Of a DNA stretch of 64,000 nt, positions 8,215 to 17,848 are shown one piece after another; within the stretch, counting starts at the first letter, position 1; each line of letters opens with the position of its first letter. The stretch lies in assembly GCA_965214875.1 (NCBI GenBank), contig OZ243980.1:1674001-1738000 (forward strand), in the 5' to 3' direction. Origin of the DNA: CBDAUN01 sp965214875 (GTDB lineage: Bacteria > Pseudomonadota > Gammaproteobacteria > Arenicellales > JAJDZL01). The position numbers and the translations under genes are program-made. The notes below the pieces were generated by a model. It made no database searches. It was given only the letters and a program-made list of their open reading frames with translations, and was not told the origin of the DNA.

Positions 8215-10701
8215 ATGGATAACTCAGTTCAATCTCTGGCCGGCCTGTTCAAGGTGCCGCCGGAACGCCTTATCGAGATGCTTCACGATGCTGGCGTATC
8301 CGACAAGACTGTTGACGATGCGATCAGCTTTGCAGAAAAGCAGCTTTTGATCAATCGGCTCAAGACCGGCGAGTTCACGATCAATCAGCCCGCGCAGGAA
8401 CGCGAGCTTGAAGTTCAAGACTCTACCGGACGCAAAAAAACCATCACAATCAAGCACAAGCCGTCTCCAAGACGAGTGATTTCACGCTTCGAAGACGAAC
8501 GCCGCAAGCTGGAGCAGTCCGAAGTTCTTGAAGGTGTACGAGCTGCCGAGGCTGAAGCACTGGAAAGCGCGGCTTCAGAAAGTCTCGAAGTGGATGCGGA
8601 TGATGAAGCGGTTCAGGTTGTCGAACAGGAGATAGAGGCCACGCCCGATGGCGGCGCCCACGCTGAACACCAAGAAGCAAAAGTGCAACAAGAGCCAGCC
8701 GAAGCCCAGCAAGCACAGCAAGCACAGGTCGAAGCGGCCGCTGAACCTGAGCGACCGGCGCAGCCGGCCGCGACCGAAGCCAAGGATTCAAAGCGCAAGG
8801 AAGCTGATGCAGACGATGGCAAGAGGCGTTCTAGATCCAAGCGCAGGGCAGGGCGCAAAACTGACGAGGTTCGCGAAAAGCTAGATGTAAAGAACAAACG
8901 CAAGCAAAAGCGTCGCAGACGCCTTCAGGCGGAAACGGTGAAAGCGGCGGAGCGGCACGGATTCACCAAGCCGACCGAACAGGTCGTGCACCAAGTGCCG
9001 ATTTCTGAAAGCAACAAGGTGTCTGAACTCGCTGCGGCGATGTCGATCAAGGCGGCCGATCTGATCGCCGTGCTTATGAATAGCGGCGTGATCGCAAATA
9101 TCAACGACACCATCGATGCGGACGAGGCAACTCTGGCAGTAGTCGAGTTGGGGCATACCCCTTACGAGGTGGAATCCAGAGATGTCGAAGAATCGATTTT
9201 GCGAATCGACGACGACAATCGGGAACGGCTGCCGCGCGCGCCAGTTGTCGCAGTAATGGGACACGTTGACCACGGCAAGACAACGCTGCTGGACCACATT
9301 CGCCGAACGCGAGTGGCAGAAGGCGAAAAAGGCGGAATTACGCAACGTATCGGCGCCTACCAGGTCGAAACCGAGCAAGGGCAGATCACATTTCTAGACA
9401 CGCCAGGCCATGAAGCGTTTGGTTCTATGCGAAGGCGCGGGGCCAAGGTCGCCGATATTGTGATTCTCGTAGTCGCCGGCGACGATGGAGTCAAGCCGCA
9501 GACGATTGAGGCGATCAGCCATGCCAAGCTCGCCGACGTGCCAATGATCGTGGCCGTAAACAAGATGGATAAAGGCAAGGCTTCGGCTGATCGCGTATGC
9601 AATGAGCTGACTGCGCACGGTGTGGTGGTCGAAGATCTCGGCGGTCAAGTTCAAGCCATCGAAATATCCGCGCTCAAAGGAAATGGCGTGGATAAACTCC
9701 TCGAAGCGGTCATGACAGAGGCCGAAGTGCAAGATTTGACTGCCCCTGTCGACGGACATGCGCAAGGGATCGTGATTGAATCGAAAAAGGATACAGGGCG
9801 AGGCCCCGTCGCATCGGTGCTCATCCAAAGCGGCACCGTGCGCGTGGGTGACATTGTGGTTTCTGGCGTTGTCAGAGGCCGAGCGAGAACCCTGACCGAC
9901 GATCGACTTCAGTCCACCAAAGCTGCCGGGCCATCAATGCCGGTGGAAATTGTCGGCTTGGATGATGTTCCGGTGATAGGCGATGCATTTATCTGCGTCG
10001 CAGATGATAAAACGGCGCAAAAGCTCGTAGAAGTGAGAAAAGAACAGCAGACCGGCAGCAGTGGCGCAGGTCCCAATCTGATGTTTGGTGAAAATAAATC
10101 GCAAGATCTGAATCTGGTGATCAAGACTGATGTGCTCGGCTCGGCTGAAGCGCTTTCAGCATCCATAGCCGCTCTTTCGACGGAAGATGTAAAGATCAAA
10201 GTGGTCCACTCTATGGTGGGGTCGATCAACGAAACGGATATCAATTTCGCCAGCATTGCGAAGGCTTCGATCATCGCCTTCAACGTGAAAGTCGACAGTG
10301 CGGCGCGAAAGTTGATTGATCAGCAAAATATTCCCATCTACGAATACAACGTCATTTATGATGCCCTTGACGAAATCAGAAAAATCGTTGAAGGAATCGC
10401 CGGTCCGAAAGTGACCGAGGAAAGCGTTGGCATGGTGGAGGTCAGGGAAGTCTACAAGTTTCCCAAAATCGGAACAATCGGTGGCTGCTATGTTTCCGAC
10501 GGCGCTGTCCGCATCGGTCTGCAAGTGCGGGTGCTAAGAGACGAGCAAGTCATTCATGACGGCACGATTAACTCCCTCAAACGGTTCACCTCCGATGTGC
10601 CCGAGGTCAAGGCAGGCCAAGAGTGCGGTATCGGCATCAAAGGCTACAACGATCTGAAGCAGCTTGATCAATTGCACGTTTATCAGACGATCGAATCTTG
10701 A
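8215..10701 (+). CDS. infB: Translation initiation factor IF-2
   Basis: IF-2 is the GTPase that brings initiator tRNA to the 30S subunit and promotes subunit joining. With ATG 8215 (GAGGTG seven bases upstream) the protein is 828 residues; an in-frame TTG at 8209 is less likely. Order: an IF2_N fold at 1-50; a long charged low-complexity linker rich in Glu, Ala and Gln, then Lys/Arg (about 100-245); a second IF2_N domain (about 255-310); the GTPase domain with G1 GHVDHGKT (349-356), DTPGHE and NKMDKG; then the beta-barrel and C-terminal domains. It follows nusA after 16 bp and belongs to the same operon. Confidence 0.97.
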   Translation: MDNSVQSLAGLFKVPPERLIEMLHDAGVSDKTVDDAISFAEKQLLINRLKTGEFTINQPAQERELEVQDSTGRKKTITIKHKPSPRRVISRFEDERRKLEQSEVLEGVRAAEAEALESAASESLEVDADDEAVQVVEQEIEATPDGGAHAEHQEAKVQQEPAEAQQAQQAQVEAAAEPERPAQPAATEAKDSKRKEADADDGKRRSRSKRRAGRKTDEVREKLDVKNKRKQKRRRRLQAETVKAAERHGFTKPTEQVVHQVPISESNKVSELAAAMSIKAADLIAVLMNSGVIANINDTIDADEATLAVVELGHTPYEVESRDVEESILRIDDDNRERLPRAPVVAVMGHVDHGKTTLLDHIRRTRVAEGEKGGITQRIGAYQVETEQGQITFLDTPGHEAFGSMRRRGAKVADIVILVVAGDDGVKPQTIEAISHAKLADVPMIVAVNKMDKGKASADRVCNELTAHGVVVEDLGGQVQAIEISALKGNGVDKLLEAVMTEAEVQDLTAPVDGHAQGIVIESKKDTGRGPVASVLIQSGTVRVGDIVVSGVVRGRARTLTDDRLQSTKAAGPSMPVEIVGLDDVPVIGDAFICVADDKTAQKLVEVRKEQQTGSSGAGPNLMFGENKSQDLNLVIKTDVLGSAEALSASIAALSTEDVKIKVVHSMVGSINETDINFASIAKASIIAFNVKVDSAARKLIDQQNIPIYEYNVIYDALDEIRKIVEGIAGPKVTEESVGMVEVREVYKFPKIGTIGGCYVSDGAVRIGLQVRVLRDEQVIHDGTINSLKRFTSDVPEVKAGQECGIGIKGYNDLKQLDQLHVYQTIES

Positions 10702-10764
10702 TCTGATAAATCGCCTTGTTCGGCTCGGCCGGATGCTCAAAAGCAATCCCCATTGTTATATCGC

Positions 10765-11145
10765 ATGTCAAATCTTGATGTATCGATGTCCTTTGAGTCC
10801 GATCGGAGCGCGAAGGTGGCCTCCGTCGTGCATCGAGAGATAAGCGCAATCCTTTCGACGCAAATGTCTGATCCAAGAGCCAAGTCGATGACAATTACCG
10901 ACATTCGGATGTCCAAGGATCTCAAACATGCCAAAGTCTATGTCACCAGTCGTCTTTCTGGCGATCAGCTTGAGCAGGGTGTGGCAGCACTCAATCGTGC
11001 TGCTTCGTATATTCGAAAGCAGCTTGCCGCGCGGATCTACATGAAATATACCCCTGCAATCCGGTTTTTTAAAGATTCTTCGATAGAACGTGCCGGTCGG
11101 GTCTCGGCGCTGATCGACAGCGTCTCAAATTCAAATCCGGCATGA
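10765..11145 (+). CDS. rbfA: 30S ribosome-binding factor RbfA
   Basis: RbfA is a cold-shock KH-type protein assisting late 16S rRNA maturation. The product (126 residues from ATG 10765) shows the family fold: RSAKVASVVHREISAIL near the start and DLKHAKVYVTS at mid-length. A TTG at 10753 and an internal ATG at 10786 (MSFESDRSAK) are alternative starts; the latter would match the usual start of the family, and no clear ribosome site decides. The 3' end overlaps truB in ATGATGA, indicating translational coupling. Confidence 0.9.
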   Translation: MSNLDVSMSFESDRSAKVASVVHREISAILSTQMSDPRAKSMTITDIRMSKDLKHAKVYVTSRLSGDQLEQGVAALNRAASYIRKQLAARIYMKYTPAIRFFKDSSIERAGRVSALIDSVSNSNPA

Positions 11146-12071
11146 TGAATCTGCGCAAGTCGCAAAAACAGCCTGTCAACGGTGTCCTGCTGTTCGATAA
11201 GCCGGCCGGGATTGGTTCCAACGGTGCGCTTAAGCGCGTCAAGCACCTGCTTTCGGCGGCAAAGGGAGGACACACCGGAAGCCTGGATCCGATGGCGACC
11301 GGCCTGCTGCCGCTTTGCTTCGGCAAATCAACCAAGATTGCAGGCTATTTTCTCGATGCCGACAAGTGCTACAGGACGCGGGTAAAGCTTGGCGAAACTA
11401 CTGACACCGGCGACTGCGATGGCAAGGTGACCAAGCGGCGAGAAGTGGACTTCGACGAACGAAAGCTGCGCGAAGTGCTCGGCGGCTTCATCGGCGAACA
11501 GGATCAGATTCCGCCGATGTATTCGGCGGTCAAGGTGAAAGGCCAGCGACTGTACAAGTATGCGCGACAAGGCATCGAGGTTGAACGCCAAGCGCGCCGC
11601 GTGACGATTCACTCGCTGGAACTGATCAGTTTTAGCGACACTGAAATCGATATCGAAGTTTCTTGTTCCCGAGGATTCTATGTCCGAGTTCTGGCTGAAG
11701 ACATTGGGGAGCGGCTTGGGTGCGGTGGACATGTCGCAGCGCTTCGGCGTATTGGTGTCGGGCAGCTGAGCGTTGAGCGCAGCATCACATTGGATCAGAT
11801 TGAGCAGATCGAATCGATCGAGGAACGCAGACAAAAGCTGATTCAAAGCGACGAGGCACTGAGCCATATTCCGAGCATCAGTCTGAGCTTGGATGCGGCC
11901 TACTATTTGTGTCGCGGCCAAGCCGTGCGCGCTAGCAAATTGCCGGACAACGGAATTGTCCGGCTCTATGAGAGCTCCATAGGATTTATCGGTATTGGTG
12001 AATCGCTTGGCGATGGACGCGTTGCGCCCAAACGACTTTTTCACACACCGAACAAGTTTTCTCAGTTATGA
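11142..12071 (+). CDS. truB: tRNA pseudouridine(55) synthase TruB
   Basis: TruB makes pseudouridine 55 in the T-loop of tRNAs. The catalytic motif GGHTGSLDPMATG is intact with the nucleophile at D49. Further family blocks are seen: the TDTGDCDG region, IPPMYSAVKVKGQRLY, and CSRGFYVRVLAEDIG. Length 309, typical for beta/gammaproteobacteria with a short C-terminal PUA-like tail. The start overlaps the rbfA stop; ATG 11142 and ATG 11145 are adjacent and cannot be told apart. It closes the rimP operon; rpsO follows after 101 bp with its own leader. Confidence 0.95.
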   Translation: MMNLRKSQKQPVNGVLLFDKPAGIGSNGALKRVKHLLSAAKGGHTGSLDPMATGLLPLCFGKSTKIAGYFLDADKCYRTRVKLGETTDTGDCDGKVTKRREVDFDERKLREVLGGFIGEQDQIPPMYSAVKVKGQRLYKYARQGIEVERQARRVTIHSLELISFSDTEIDIEVSCSRGFYVRVLAEDIGERLGCGGHVAALRRIGVGQLSVERSITLDQIEQIESIEERRQKLIQSDEALSHIPSISLSLDAAYYLCRGQAVRASKLPDNGIVRLYESSIGFIGIGESLGDGRVAPKRLFHTPNKFSQL

Positions 12072-12172
12072 TATGCGGGTATTTTCTTGGGCGATTGGCG
12101 CTTGACCGTAATTCTTGCGAGCGAAGCTGACCTGTTCGAGGCAACAATAATTTTAGATGAGACATTAAAGAT

Positions 12173-12442
12173 ATGGCATTAACTGCTGCTGCAAAGGCAA
12201 AAGTGGTCGATAATTATCGACGCAGCACCGGGGATACTGGTTCCCCTGAAGTGCAGGTTGCGCTTCTAACTGAAAGAATTAGCGGGCTAACAGATCATTT
12301 TAGAACCCACACGCACGATCACCACTCGCGACAAGGTCTGCTGCGCATGGTCAATCGCAGGCGCAAGTTGCTCAACTGCCTACGAAAGATGGATGTTGAG
12401 CGATATCGCGATTTGATTGGCCGGCTCGGTTTGCGCAAGTGA
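12173..12442 (+). CDS. rpsO: Small subunit ribosomal protein S15
   Basis: S15 is a primary 16S rRNA-binding protein of the platform and bridges to the large subunit. The 89-residue length is exactly usual. The signature region GDTGSPEVQVALLTERI and the HHSRQGLLRMVNRRRKLL block, which contact the 16S three-way junction, are intact. The 101-bp region after truB is AT-rich and could hold its own promoter and the autoregulatory fold known from E. coli; I cannot confirm that structure by eye. pnp begins 28 bp after its stop. Confidence 0.97.
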   Translation: MALTAAAKAKVVDNYRRSTGDTGSPEVQVALLTERISGLTDHFRTHTHDHHSRQGLLRMVNRRRKLLNCLRKMDVERYRDLIGRLGLRK

Positions 12443-12470
12443 ACCCGAGCAAACTCGACAGGCAATCAAC

Positions 12471-14564
12471 ATGAGCGAATATTCAGAAGTGCGCTTTCAG
12501 TATGGCGCACATGAAGTACGACTGGAAACAGGACGAATCGCCCGGCAAGCTACCGGCGCGGTTCTGGCAAGCATGGGAGACACATCGGTTCTGGTTACCG
12601 TGGTTATCAGCCAGGATGCGCAACGTTTCGGTTTTTTACCCCTAACGGTCGAATACGAAGAACGTACCTATGCCGCCGGCCGAGTGCCAGGCGGTTTTTT
12701 TAAACGCGAAGGACGCCCCTCGGAAAAGGCGATTCTGACCTGCCGTTTGATCGACCGGCCACTGCGTCCGCTTTTCCCCAAGGGGTTTACCCACGAGATA
12801 CAAGTTATCGCCACTGTCATGTCAATTGATCCAAAGATCGATCCCGACGTGATCGCGATGCTTGGCGCTTCGGCGGCGATTCAAATTTCCGGCGTGCCTT
12901 TCAACGGCGTATTGGCTGGAACAAGAGTTGGCTACATCGATGGCAGCTATGTGCTTAATCCGCGCACCGACGAGCTGCAGGATAGTTCAAAGCTTGATCT
13001 TGTTGTCGCCGGCACCAAAGATGCTGTGCTGATGGTTGAATCCGAAGCCAAGATGCTGAGCGAAGATGAAATGCTCGGCGCGGTCATGTTCGGACACCAG
13101 CAGATGCAGACCGCCATTGATGCGATCGCTGAACTAGCACAAAAGGCGGGCAAGCCCAAATGGGAATGGCAAGCTGAACAAGACGATTCCGAGATCGCAA
13201 GCAAGGTTGAATCGCTTGCGCGGGAGAAGATTGAAGCAGCTTATCGAATCGCCGAAAAAAGTGATCGACAAGATCAGCTTTCCGAGATTCGTTCGCAGGT
13301 GATAGAAGAATTCGATTGCGAGAACACGCCTGAAATCGAAGAGTCTCAGGTTCGGGATGCGATAAAGGCGCTTGAATCCGGCATTGTACGGAAAAGAATT
13401 CTGGCTGGGGAGCCTAGAATCGATGGACGCAGCACGACCACAGTGCGCCCGATCGACATCCGTACGCAGGTGTTTCCACGAACTCACGGTTCGGCGGTAT
13501 TCACGCGAGGTGAAACGCAGGCCATGGTTATTACGACGCTTGGAACCGAGCGCGATGCTCAAATCATCGATGCGCTTGAAGGCGAGTATCGCGACCCGTT
13601 TCTACTTCACTACAACTTTCCGCCATTCAGTGTGGGCGAGACTGGACGTGTCGGTTCGCCCAAACGGCGGGAAATTGGACATGGCCGGCTGGCGAAGCGG
13701 GCGATTGTGCCGGTTCTTCCAAGTCGGGGAAATTGTCCCTATGTGATCCGTGTAGTATCTGAAATCACCGAATCCAATGGTTCGAGCTCGATGGCTACCG
13801 TATGCGGCACGAGCCTGTCGCTGATGGATGCAGGCGTGAAGATATCCGCACCGGTTTCCGGCGTCGCCATGGGTCTGATCAAGGACGGCGACGAGTACAA
13901 AGTGCTGACCGATATTCTCGGTGATGAAGATCACCTTGGAGATATGGATTTTAAGGTTGCCGGAACGGAGCACGGGATCACCGCATTGCAGATGGATATC
14001 AAGATTGCGGGCATCAACGAGGAGATCATGAGCACTGCGCTCAGTCAAGCTAGAGATGCGCGTCAACACATCTTGAAGGAGATGGCCCGCGAGCTTCCGG
14101 CACCCCGAGAGGACATGTCGGAATTTGCACCGCGGATTCTCACGATGCAGATAAGCCCGCAAAAGATTCGTGACGTGATTGGCAAAGGCGGTTCGACTAT
14201 TCGGGCGATCTCCGAAGAGACGGGTGCCGTTATTGATGTGTCGGACGACGGCGTGATCAAGATCGCTTCGGTTGACAAATCTGGCGGCGAGTCTGCAATG
14301 GAGCGGATCAAGAAGATTACCTCCGATGTCGAGGTGGGAACGATCTACGAAGGCACCGTCGTGAAATTGACGAATTTCGGAGCATTCGTGAACATCCTGC
14401 CAGGAAGAGACGGACTGGTCCATATCTCGCAAATATCAAAAAGCCGCGTCAATCAGGTCAGCGATGTTTTAAGTGAAGGCGATGTTGTCAAAGTCATTGT
14501 GCTGGATGTTGATTCGCAAGGGCGAATTCGCTTGAGCATGAAGGCCATTGGCGAAGTCGCCTAG
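12471..14564 (+). CDS. pnp: Polynucleotide phosphorylase
   Basis: PNPase degrades RNA 3'-to-5' by phosphorolysis and is a degradosome partner. The 697-residue protein (ATG 12471; the frame upstream runs into rpsO and is not used) has two RNase PH domains with the all-alpha linker between. The catalytic block FKVAGTEHGITALQMDIKI is followed by a KH domain with GKGG at 571-574 and an S1 domain from about 623 to 690. Order rpsO-pnp is conserved in proteobacteria. A strong hairpin terminator follows at 14583-14624. Confidence 0.97.
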   Translation: MSEYSEVRFQYGAHEVRLETGRIARQATGAVLASMGDTSVLVTVVISQDAQRFGFLPLTVEYEERTYAAGRVPGGFFKREGRPSEKAILTCRLIDRPLRPLFPKGFTHEIQVIATVMSIDPKIDPDVIAMLGASAAIQISGVPFNGVLAGTRVGYIDGSYVLNPRTDELQDSSKLDLVVAGTKDAVLMVESEAKMLSEDEMLGAVMFGHQQMQTAIDAIAELAQKAGKPKWEWQAEQDDSEIASKVESLAREKIEAAYRIAEKSDRQDQLSEIRSQVIEEFDCENTPEIEESQVRDAIKALESGIVRKRILAGEPRIDGRSTTTVRPIDIRTQVFPRTHGSAVFTRGETQAMVITTLGTERDAQIIDALEGEYRDPFLLHYNFPPFSVGETGRVGSPKRREIGHGRLAKRAIVPVLPSRGNCPYVIRVVSEITESNGSSSMATVCGTSLSLMDAGVKISAPVSGVAMGLIKDGDEYKVLTDILGDEDHLGDMDFKVAGTEHGITALQMDIKIAGINEEIMSTALSQARDARQHILKEMARELPAPREDMSEFAPRILTMQISPQKIRDVIGKGGSTIRAISEETGAVIDVSDDGVIKIASVDKSGGESAMERIKKITSDVEVGTIYEGTVVKLTNFGAFVNILPGRDGLVHISQISKSRVNQVSDVLSEGDVVKVIVLDVDSQGRIRLSMKAIGEVA

Positions 14565-14582
14565 CGCGGCCGCACGGCAGCA

Positions 14583-14624
14583 AAAGGGTCGGTCGGCCCT
14601 CCATGCGAATCGACCGACCCCTTT
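14583..14624 (+). terminator. Intrinsic terminator after pnp
   Basis: GGGTCGGTCG (14586-14595) pairs with CGACCGACCC (14611-14620) across a 15-base loop, extended by an A-run on the left and CTTT on the right. It separates rpsO-pnp from dtd. Confidence 0.75.
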
Positions 14625-14646
14625 AGAATATCGGCCAACCGATTCA

Positions 14647-15090
14647 ATGAAGGTGCTGATTCAACGCGTTGCTGAAGCCTCTGTGGAAATCGACGGCCAG
14701 TGCGTGGCATCTATCGGGCGAGGCCTGCTTCTTCTTGCCGGCTTCCATCGGGATGATTCAGATGCTGAATCGAAGCGTCTGGCTCAAAAGGTTTGCAACT
14801 TGAGAATATTTCCAGACACGCACGATCGACTGCAGTATTCGGTTGCAGATGTAGGTGCCGACGTGCTTGCAGTGCCTCAGTTCACGCTATGCGGCGATAC
14901 AAGTCGCGGGCGGCGGCCTGACTTTGCTAAAGCCATGGTGCCTGACGAGGCGGCAGAAATGTTCGATCGATTCGTTTCGCGGCTCAGTGATGAACTTCAA
15001 GGACCTGTACAGACAGGCAAGTTTGGAGCCAACATGCTAGTCAGGCTGGTCAATGATGGTCCATTCACGATCATGCTGCCCCAGCCCTGA
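14647..15090 (+). CDS. dtd: D-aminoacyl-tRNA deacylase
   Basis: DTD removes D-amino acids, and glycine mischarged on tRNA-Ala, from tRNAs. The 147-residue product starts at ATG 14647 (MKVLIQRVAEASVEIDG, the classical start); the longer upstream frame would run through the pnp terminator. The active-site motifs are seen as PQFTL (usually SQFTL) and NDGPFT (the Gly-cisPro motif). The Ser-to-Pro change in the first motif is noticeable; I believe it occurs in other DTDs but could not check. The gene converges on a dihydroorotase gene, with 9 bp between the stops. Confidence 0.93.
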   Translation: MKVLIQRVAEASVEIDGQCVASIGRGLLLLAGFHRDDSDAESKRLAQKVCNLRIFPDTHDRLQYSVADVGADVLAVPQFTLCGDTSRGRRPDFAKAMVPDEAAEMFDRFVSRLSDELQGPVQTGKFGANMLVRLVNDGPFTIMLPQP

Positions 15091-15099
15091 GACTGGCTG

Positions 15100-16428
15100 T
15101 CAACTTTCAAACTTGACTCTAGTCCCGCGTACGTTCTCTTTAATTCGACCGTCGCAGTAGGCGATTTCTCCGCCGACTATGGTCCAAAGCGGCCTTCCGA
15201 CAACGAGTTTGTCGTGAAACGAAGTCCAGCCAACTTTGGTGAGCATGTTTTCATCCCGAATTGCGTATTCGTTTTCCATATCCACGATGGCGATATCAGC
15301 GTCATATCCCTCAACCAAGCGTCCTTTGTTACGGATTCCATAGGCTTTTGCCGGACCCTCGCACATCCACTTCAAAACTTGGGGCAAAGTGCATTTGCCC
15401 GATTTAAAGGCACTTAGCATCAGCGGCAGCGATGTCTCGACCCCGGGCATGCCTGAGGGGGATTCAGGGTAGGGCTTTGATTTTTCTTCCAGTGTATGCG
15501 GCGCATGATCCGTCGCGATAAAGTCGATAGTGCCGTCATGAAGACCGGCCCAGAGCGCATCCTGATCCGCTTGCGTGCGGATTGGGGGATTCATTTGCAT
15601 CCGGGTGCCGAGCCTTTCGTAGTCATGTTCAGTTAGAAACAGGTGCTGCGGCGGGCATTCGACAGTAATTTTGTCCGTTTTATTGGTGCGAAGATACTCC
15701 ACCTCGATAGCCGATGTCAGATGTAGAACATGAAGCCTGCGGTCGAAGCGATGCGACAATTCGCATGCAGTTTGGGTAGCAAGCAAGGCGCATTGATCAT
15801 CTCGGATCATGGTGTGTTTTTTCGGATTGCCACGGATTGCCGGATCGTTCGCAAATCGCGCTGAACGCTCGCGAATGCGACGCTCGTCTTCAGCGTGGAC
15901 AGCGATCAGCCGATCGCCGTTGCCAAATATTTTTTCAAGGTCGTGTTGCTCGTGAACCAGAAGCGTGCCGGTGCTTGACCCCATGAATACTTTGATTCCG
16001 CAAACTGGGGCGCAAGTGTTGATATCACTCAAATTGTTCGGAGTGGCTCCGATAAAGAAGCCGAAATTTGCGACTGATACTTGTGCAGCTCGATCAAGCT
16101 TTGCATTCAGGGCGTTCTGGTCGGTAGTGGTCGGGTTGGTGTTCGGCATTTCCAGAAAACTGGTGACACCGCCGCTTACCGCTGCTCTGGAGCCGCTTGC
16201 GATATCTTCTTTGTGCGTGGCGCCAGGGTCTCTAAAGTGGACCTGGGCATCGATGACGCCTGGCAGCGTCAGACGGCCCGATGCATCGATTTCGTCAATT
16301 GCATTTCCATCAATGGAAGGAGCGATACGGTCGATTTTGCCATTGCGGCATGCAATATCGGTTTCGTAAATGCAGCCGTCCGGTCGCGCTGCAAGCGCGT
16401 TTCGAATAATGAGATTGTATTTGGGCAT
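15100..16428 (-). CDS. pyrC: Class I dihydroorotase (amidohydrolase)
   Basis: The enzyme interconverts carbamoyl-aspartate and dihydroorotate in pyrimidine synthesis. The 442-residue length and motifs fit the bacterial class I (PyrC/AllB-like) group and not the short E. coli PyrC class. DAQVHFRDPG (60-69) is the metal motif, with Gln where most relatives have the first His of HxH; this QVHFREPG variant is known in some dihydroorotases. The Lys of GIKVFMGSSTG is the likely carbamylated ligand; HAEDE, LHLTSA and the catalytic Asp of TDHAPH follow. Substrate is inferred; another cyclic amidohydrolase role is possible but less likely. It is followed by dksA upstream on the same strand. Confidence 0.85.
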   Translation of the reverse strand: MPKYNLIIRNALAARPDGCIYETDIACRNGKIDRIAPSIDGNAIDEIDASGRLTLPGVIDAQVHFRDPGATHKEDIASGSRAAVSGGVTSFLEMPNTNPTTTDQNALNAKLDRAAQVSVANFGFFIGATPNNLSDINTCAPVCGIKVFMGSSTGTLLVHEQHDLEKIFGNGDRLIAVHAEDERRIRERSARFANDPAIRGNPKKHTMIRDDQCALLATQTACELSHRFDRRLHVLHLTSAIEVEYLRTNKTDKITVECPPQHLFLTEHDYERLGTRMQMNPPIRTQADQDALWAGLHDGTIDFIATDHAPHTLEEKSKPYPESPSGMPGVETSLPLMLSAFKSGKCTLPQVLKWMCEGPAKAYGIRNKGRLVEGYDADIAIVDMENEYAIRDENMLTKVGWTSFHDKLVVGRPLWTIVGGEIAYCDGRIKENVRGTRVKFES

Positions 16429-16476
16429 GCTGACAACTTTAAGATCGATTGATGGACAAGGCGCGGAGTGGATAGA

Positions 16477-16923
16477 CTAGTTGAATCTTTTTTCTTTCAA
16501 TTCATCCAGAGTCTTGCAATCGACGCACAAAGTTGCAGTAGGTCTAGCTTCAAGTCGGCGGAGGCCGATTTCGACGCTGCAACTTTCGCAAAAACCGTAT
16601 TCGTCCTTTTCAAGCCGCACGATTGAATCGTCAATTTTGCGTATCAGGCGGCGGCCTCGATCGCGGTTTCTGAGCTCGATCGACATGTCTGTTTCTTGAC
16701 TCGCCCGATCCGTTGGATCAGGGTGGCTAATGGTTTCGTCCTGCAAGCTGTTGACGGTGCGCGAAGTCTCCGACACAAGTTCTTGCCGCCAAGCTTGCAG
16801 AATTGCTAGAAAGTGTTGCCTTTGCTTCTCATTCATGTATTGCTCGTTCCGCTTAGGCTGATAGGGAGGCACAGATTGAGATGCGGGCAATGCTTGATCG
16901 AAAATGGAATTGTCAGTGTTCAT
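16477..16923 (-). CDS. dksA: RNA polymerase-binding transcription factor DksA
   Basis: DksA enters the RNA polymerase secondary channel and works with ppGpp to reset transcription of rRNA and amino-acid genes. The 148-residue product has the coiled-coil tip DPTDRASQE with the two key aspartates (D69 and D72) and a four-cysteine zinc finger (C112, C115, C133, C136). The N-terminal 29 residues are extra-like; an internal ATG (codon 30, 16836) is an alternative start. Upstream lies an AT-rich promoter-like region with a CCAATGT/ACATTGG inverted repeat (16951-16970). Confidence 0.93.
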   Translation of the reverse strand: MNTDNSIFDQALPASQSVPPYQPKRNEQYMNEKQRQHFLAILQAWRQELVSETSRTVNSLQDETISHPDPTDRASQETDMSIELRNRDRGRRLIRKIDDSIVRLEKDEYGFCESCSVEIGLRRLEARPTATLCVDCKTLDELKEKRFN

Positions 16924-16950
16924 AGAATGAATTTATGCTAAAATATAAGC

Positions 16951-16970
16951 CCAATGTCTGATTACATTGG
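16951..16970. promoter_or_regulatory. Inverted repeat upstream of dksA
   Basis: CCAATGT (16951-16957) and ACATTGG (16964-16970) form a 7-bp dyad with a 6-base spacer, 28 bp upstream of the dksA start and beside AT-rich sequence that could hold its -10 box. It may be a regulator site; no T-run supports a terminator. Confidence 0.35.
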
Positions 16971-17112
16971 CTCCGGTTCGGCACATAGCCCCAAAGCCCT
17001 GAAATGTTGAATGCGGAAGATTATCACAGAAGCACTTTCCGTGCAAAACATGCTGGCAAGTCCGGCAGGTTGTTCTCCCTCTCTAAAAAGTTATTCGCCG
17101 TGAGGTGCTGGC

Positions 17113-17715
17113 ATGCTAACGCTTAGGCATTCGACGACTTCTCCATTTGTTCGCAAGGTTTCAGCGACCATCATCGAAATTGGAATTGATGAAAATATCA
17201 CCAAGATCTCGACCAATCCTTGGGATCCTAAAACGGATTTGCCGGATACCAATCCGCTCGGCAAGGTGCCTGCACTGATCACCGAAGACGGTGAGATCTA
17301 CTTTGACTCTCCGTTGATCTGCGAATATCTGGATGCTACATATGGCGGCAAGTTGTTTCCGGCGAAGGGTCAAGCCAGATGGAATGCTTTGCGCCAGCAG
17401 GCTTTGGCAGACGGAATCATGGAGGCGGCAATCGGTCGAATTCTTGAAAGTCGAAGATCTGAAAACCTTCGCTCCGAGAATGTGTTTCTGCGTTGTCAAG
17501 CCGCGGTCAACCGGTCATTGGATGTTTTGGAAAATCTAGCCGTCAATCTGTCGGGCGAATTCACCATTGGGCATTTGTCGATTGCTTGTGCACTTGAATA
17601 CCTGGATTTTCGATTTTCAAGTGAGAACTGGCGCAATGGAAGAGCGAAGCTGGCAAAGTGGCATGAAGGCGTCTCAAGTAGGCCTTCGCTACGTCAAACT
17701 ATTCCGATGGACTAG
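17113..17715 (+). CDS. Glutathione S-transferase family protein, YibF-type
   Basis: A 200-residue cytosolic GST-fold protein. The N-terminal thioredoxin-like half has SPFVRKV at the usual active-site position and NPLGKVPALITEDGEIYFDSPLI, the glutathione-binding stretch with its cis-Pro and Asp-Ser. The C-terminal half is all-helical, with the HLSIACALEYLDFR block. The closest family I recognise is E. coli YibF, a GST homologue of unknown substrate. The catalytic Ser/Tyr/Cys is not obvious, so enzyme activity is not shown. It precedes smc by 133 bp on the same strand. Confidence 0.8.
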   Translation: MLTLRHSTTSPFVRKVSATIIEIGIDENITKISTNPWDPKTDLPDTNPLGKVPALITEDGEIYFDSPLICEYLDATYGGKLFPAKGQARWNALRQQALADGIMEAAIGRILESRRSENLRSENVFLRCQAAVNRSLDVLENLAVNLSGEFTIGHLSIACALEYLDFRFSSENWRNGRAKLAKWHEGVSSRPSLRQTIPMD

Positions 17716-17848
17716 CCGGCCACTTGAGAAGCGAATTGAATATAGGCAAATTTTTCTGTTTCGCGGCGTCCATGATTTTCCTAGGAACTCATACTCGCTA
17801 TGCATTGACGCTACTAGCGAAGAACTATCGTGCACCGGCGAGTTTTTC

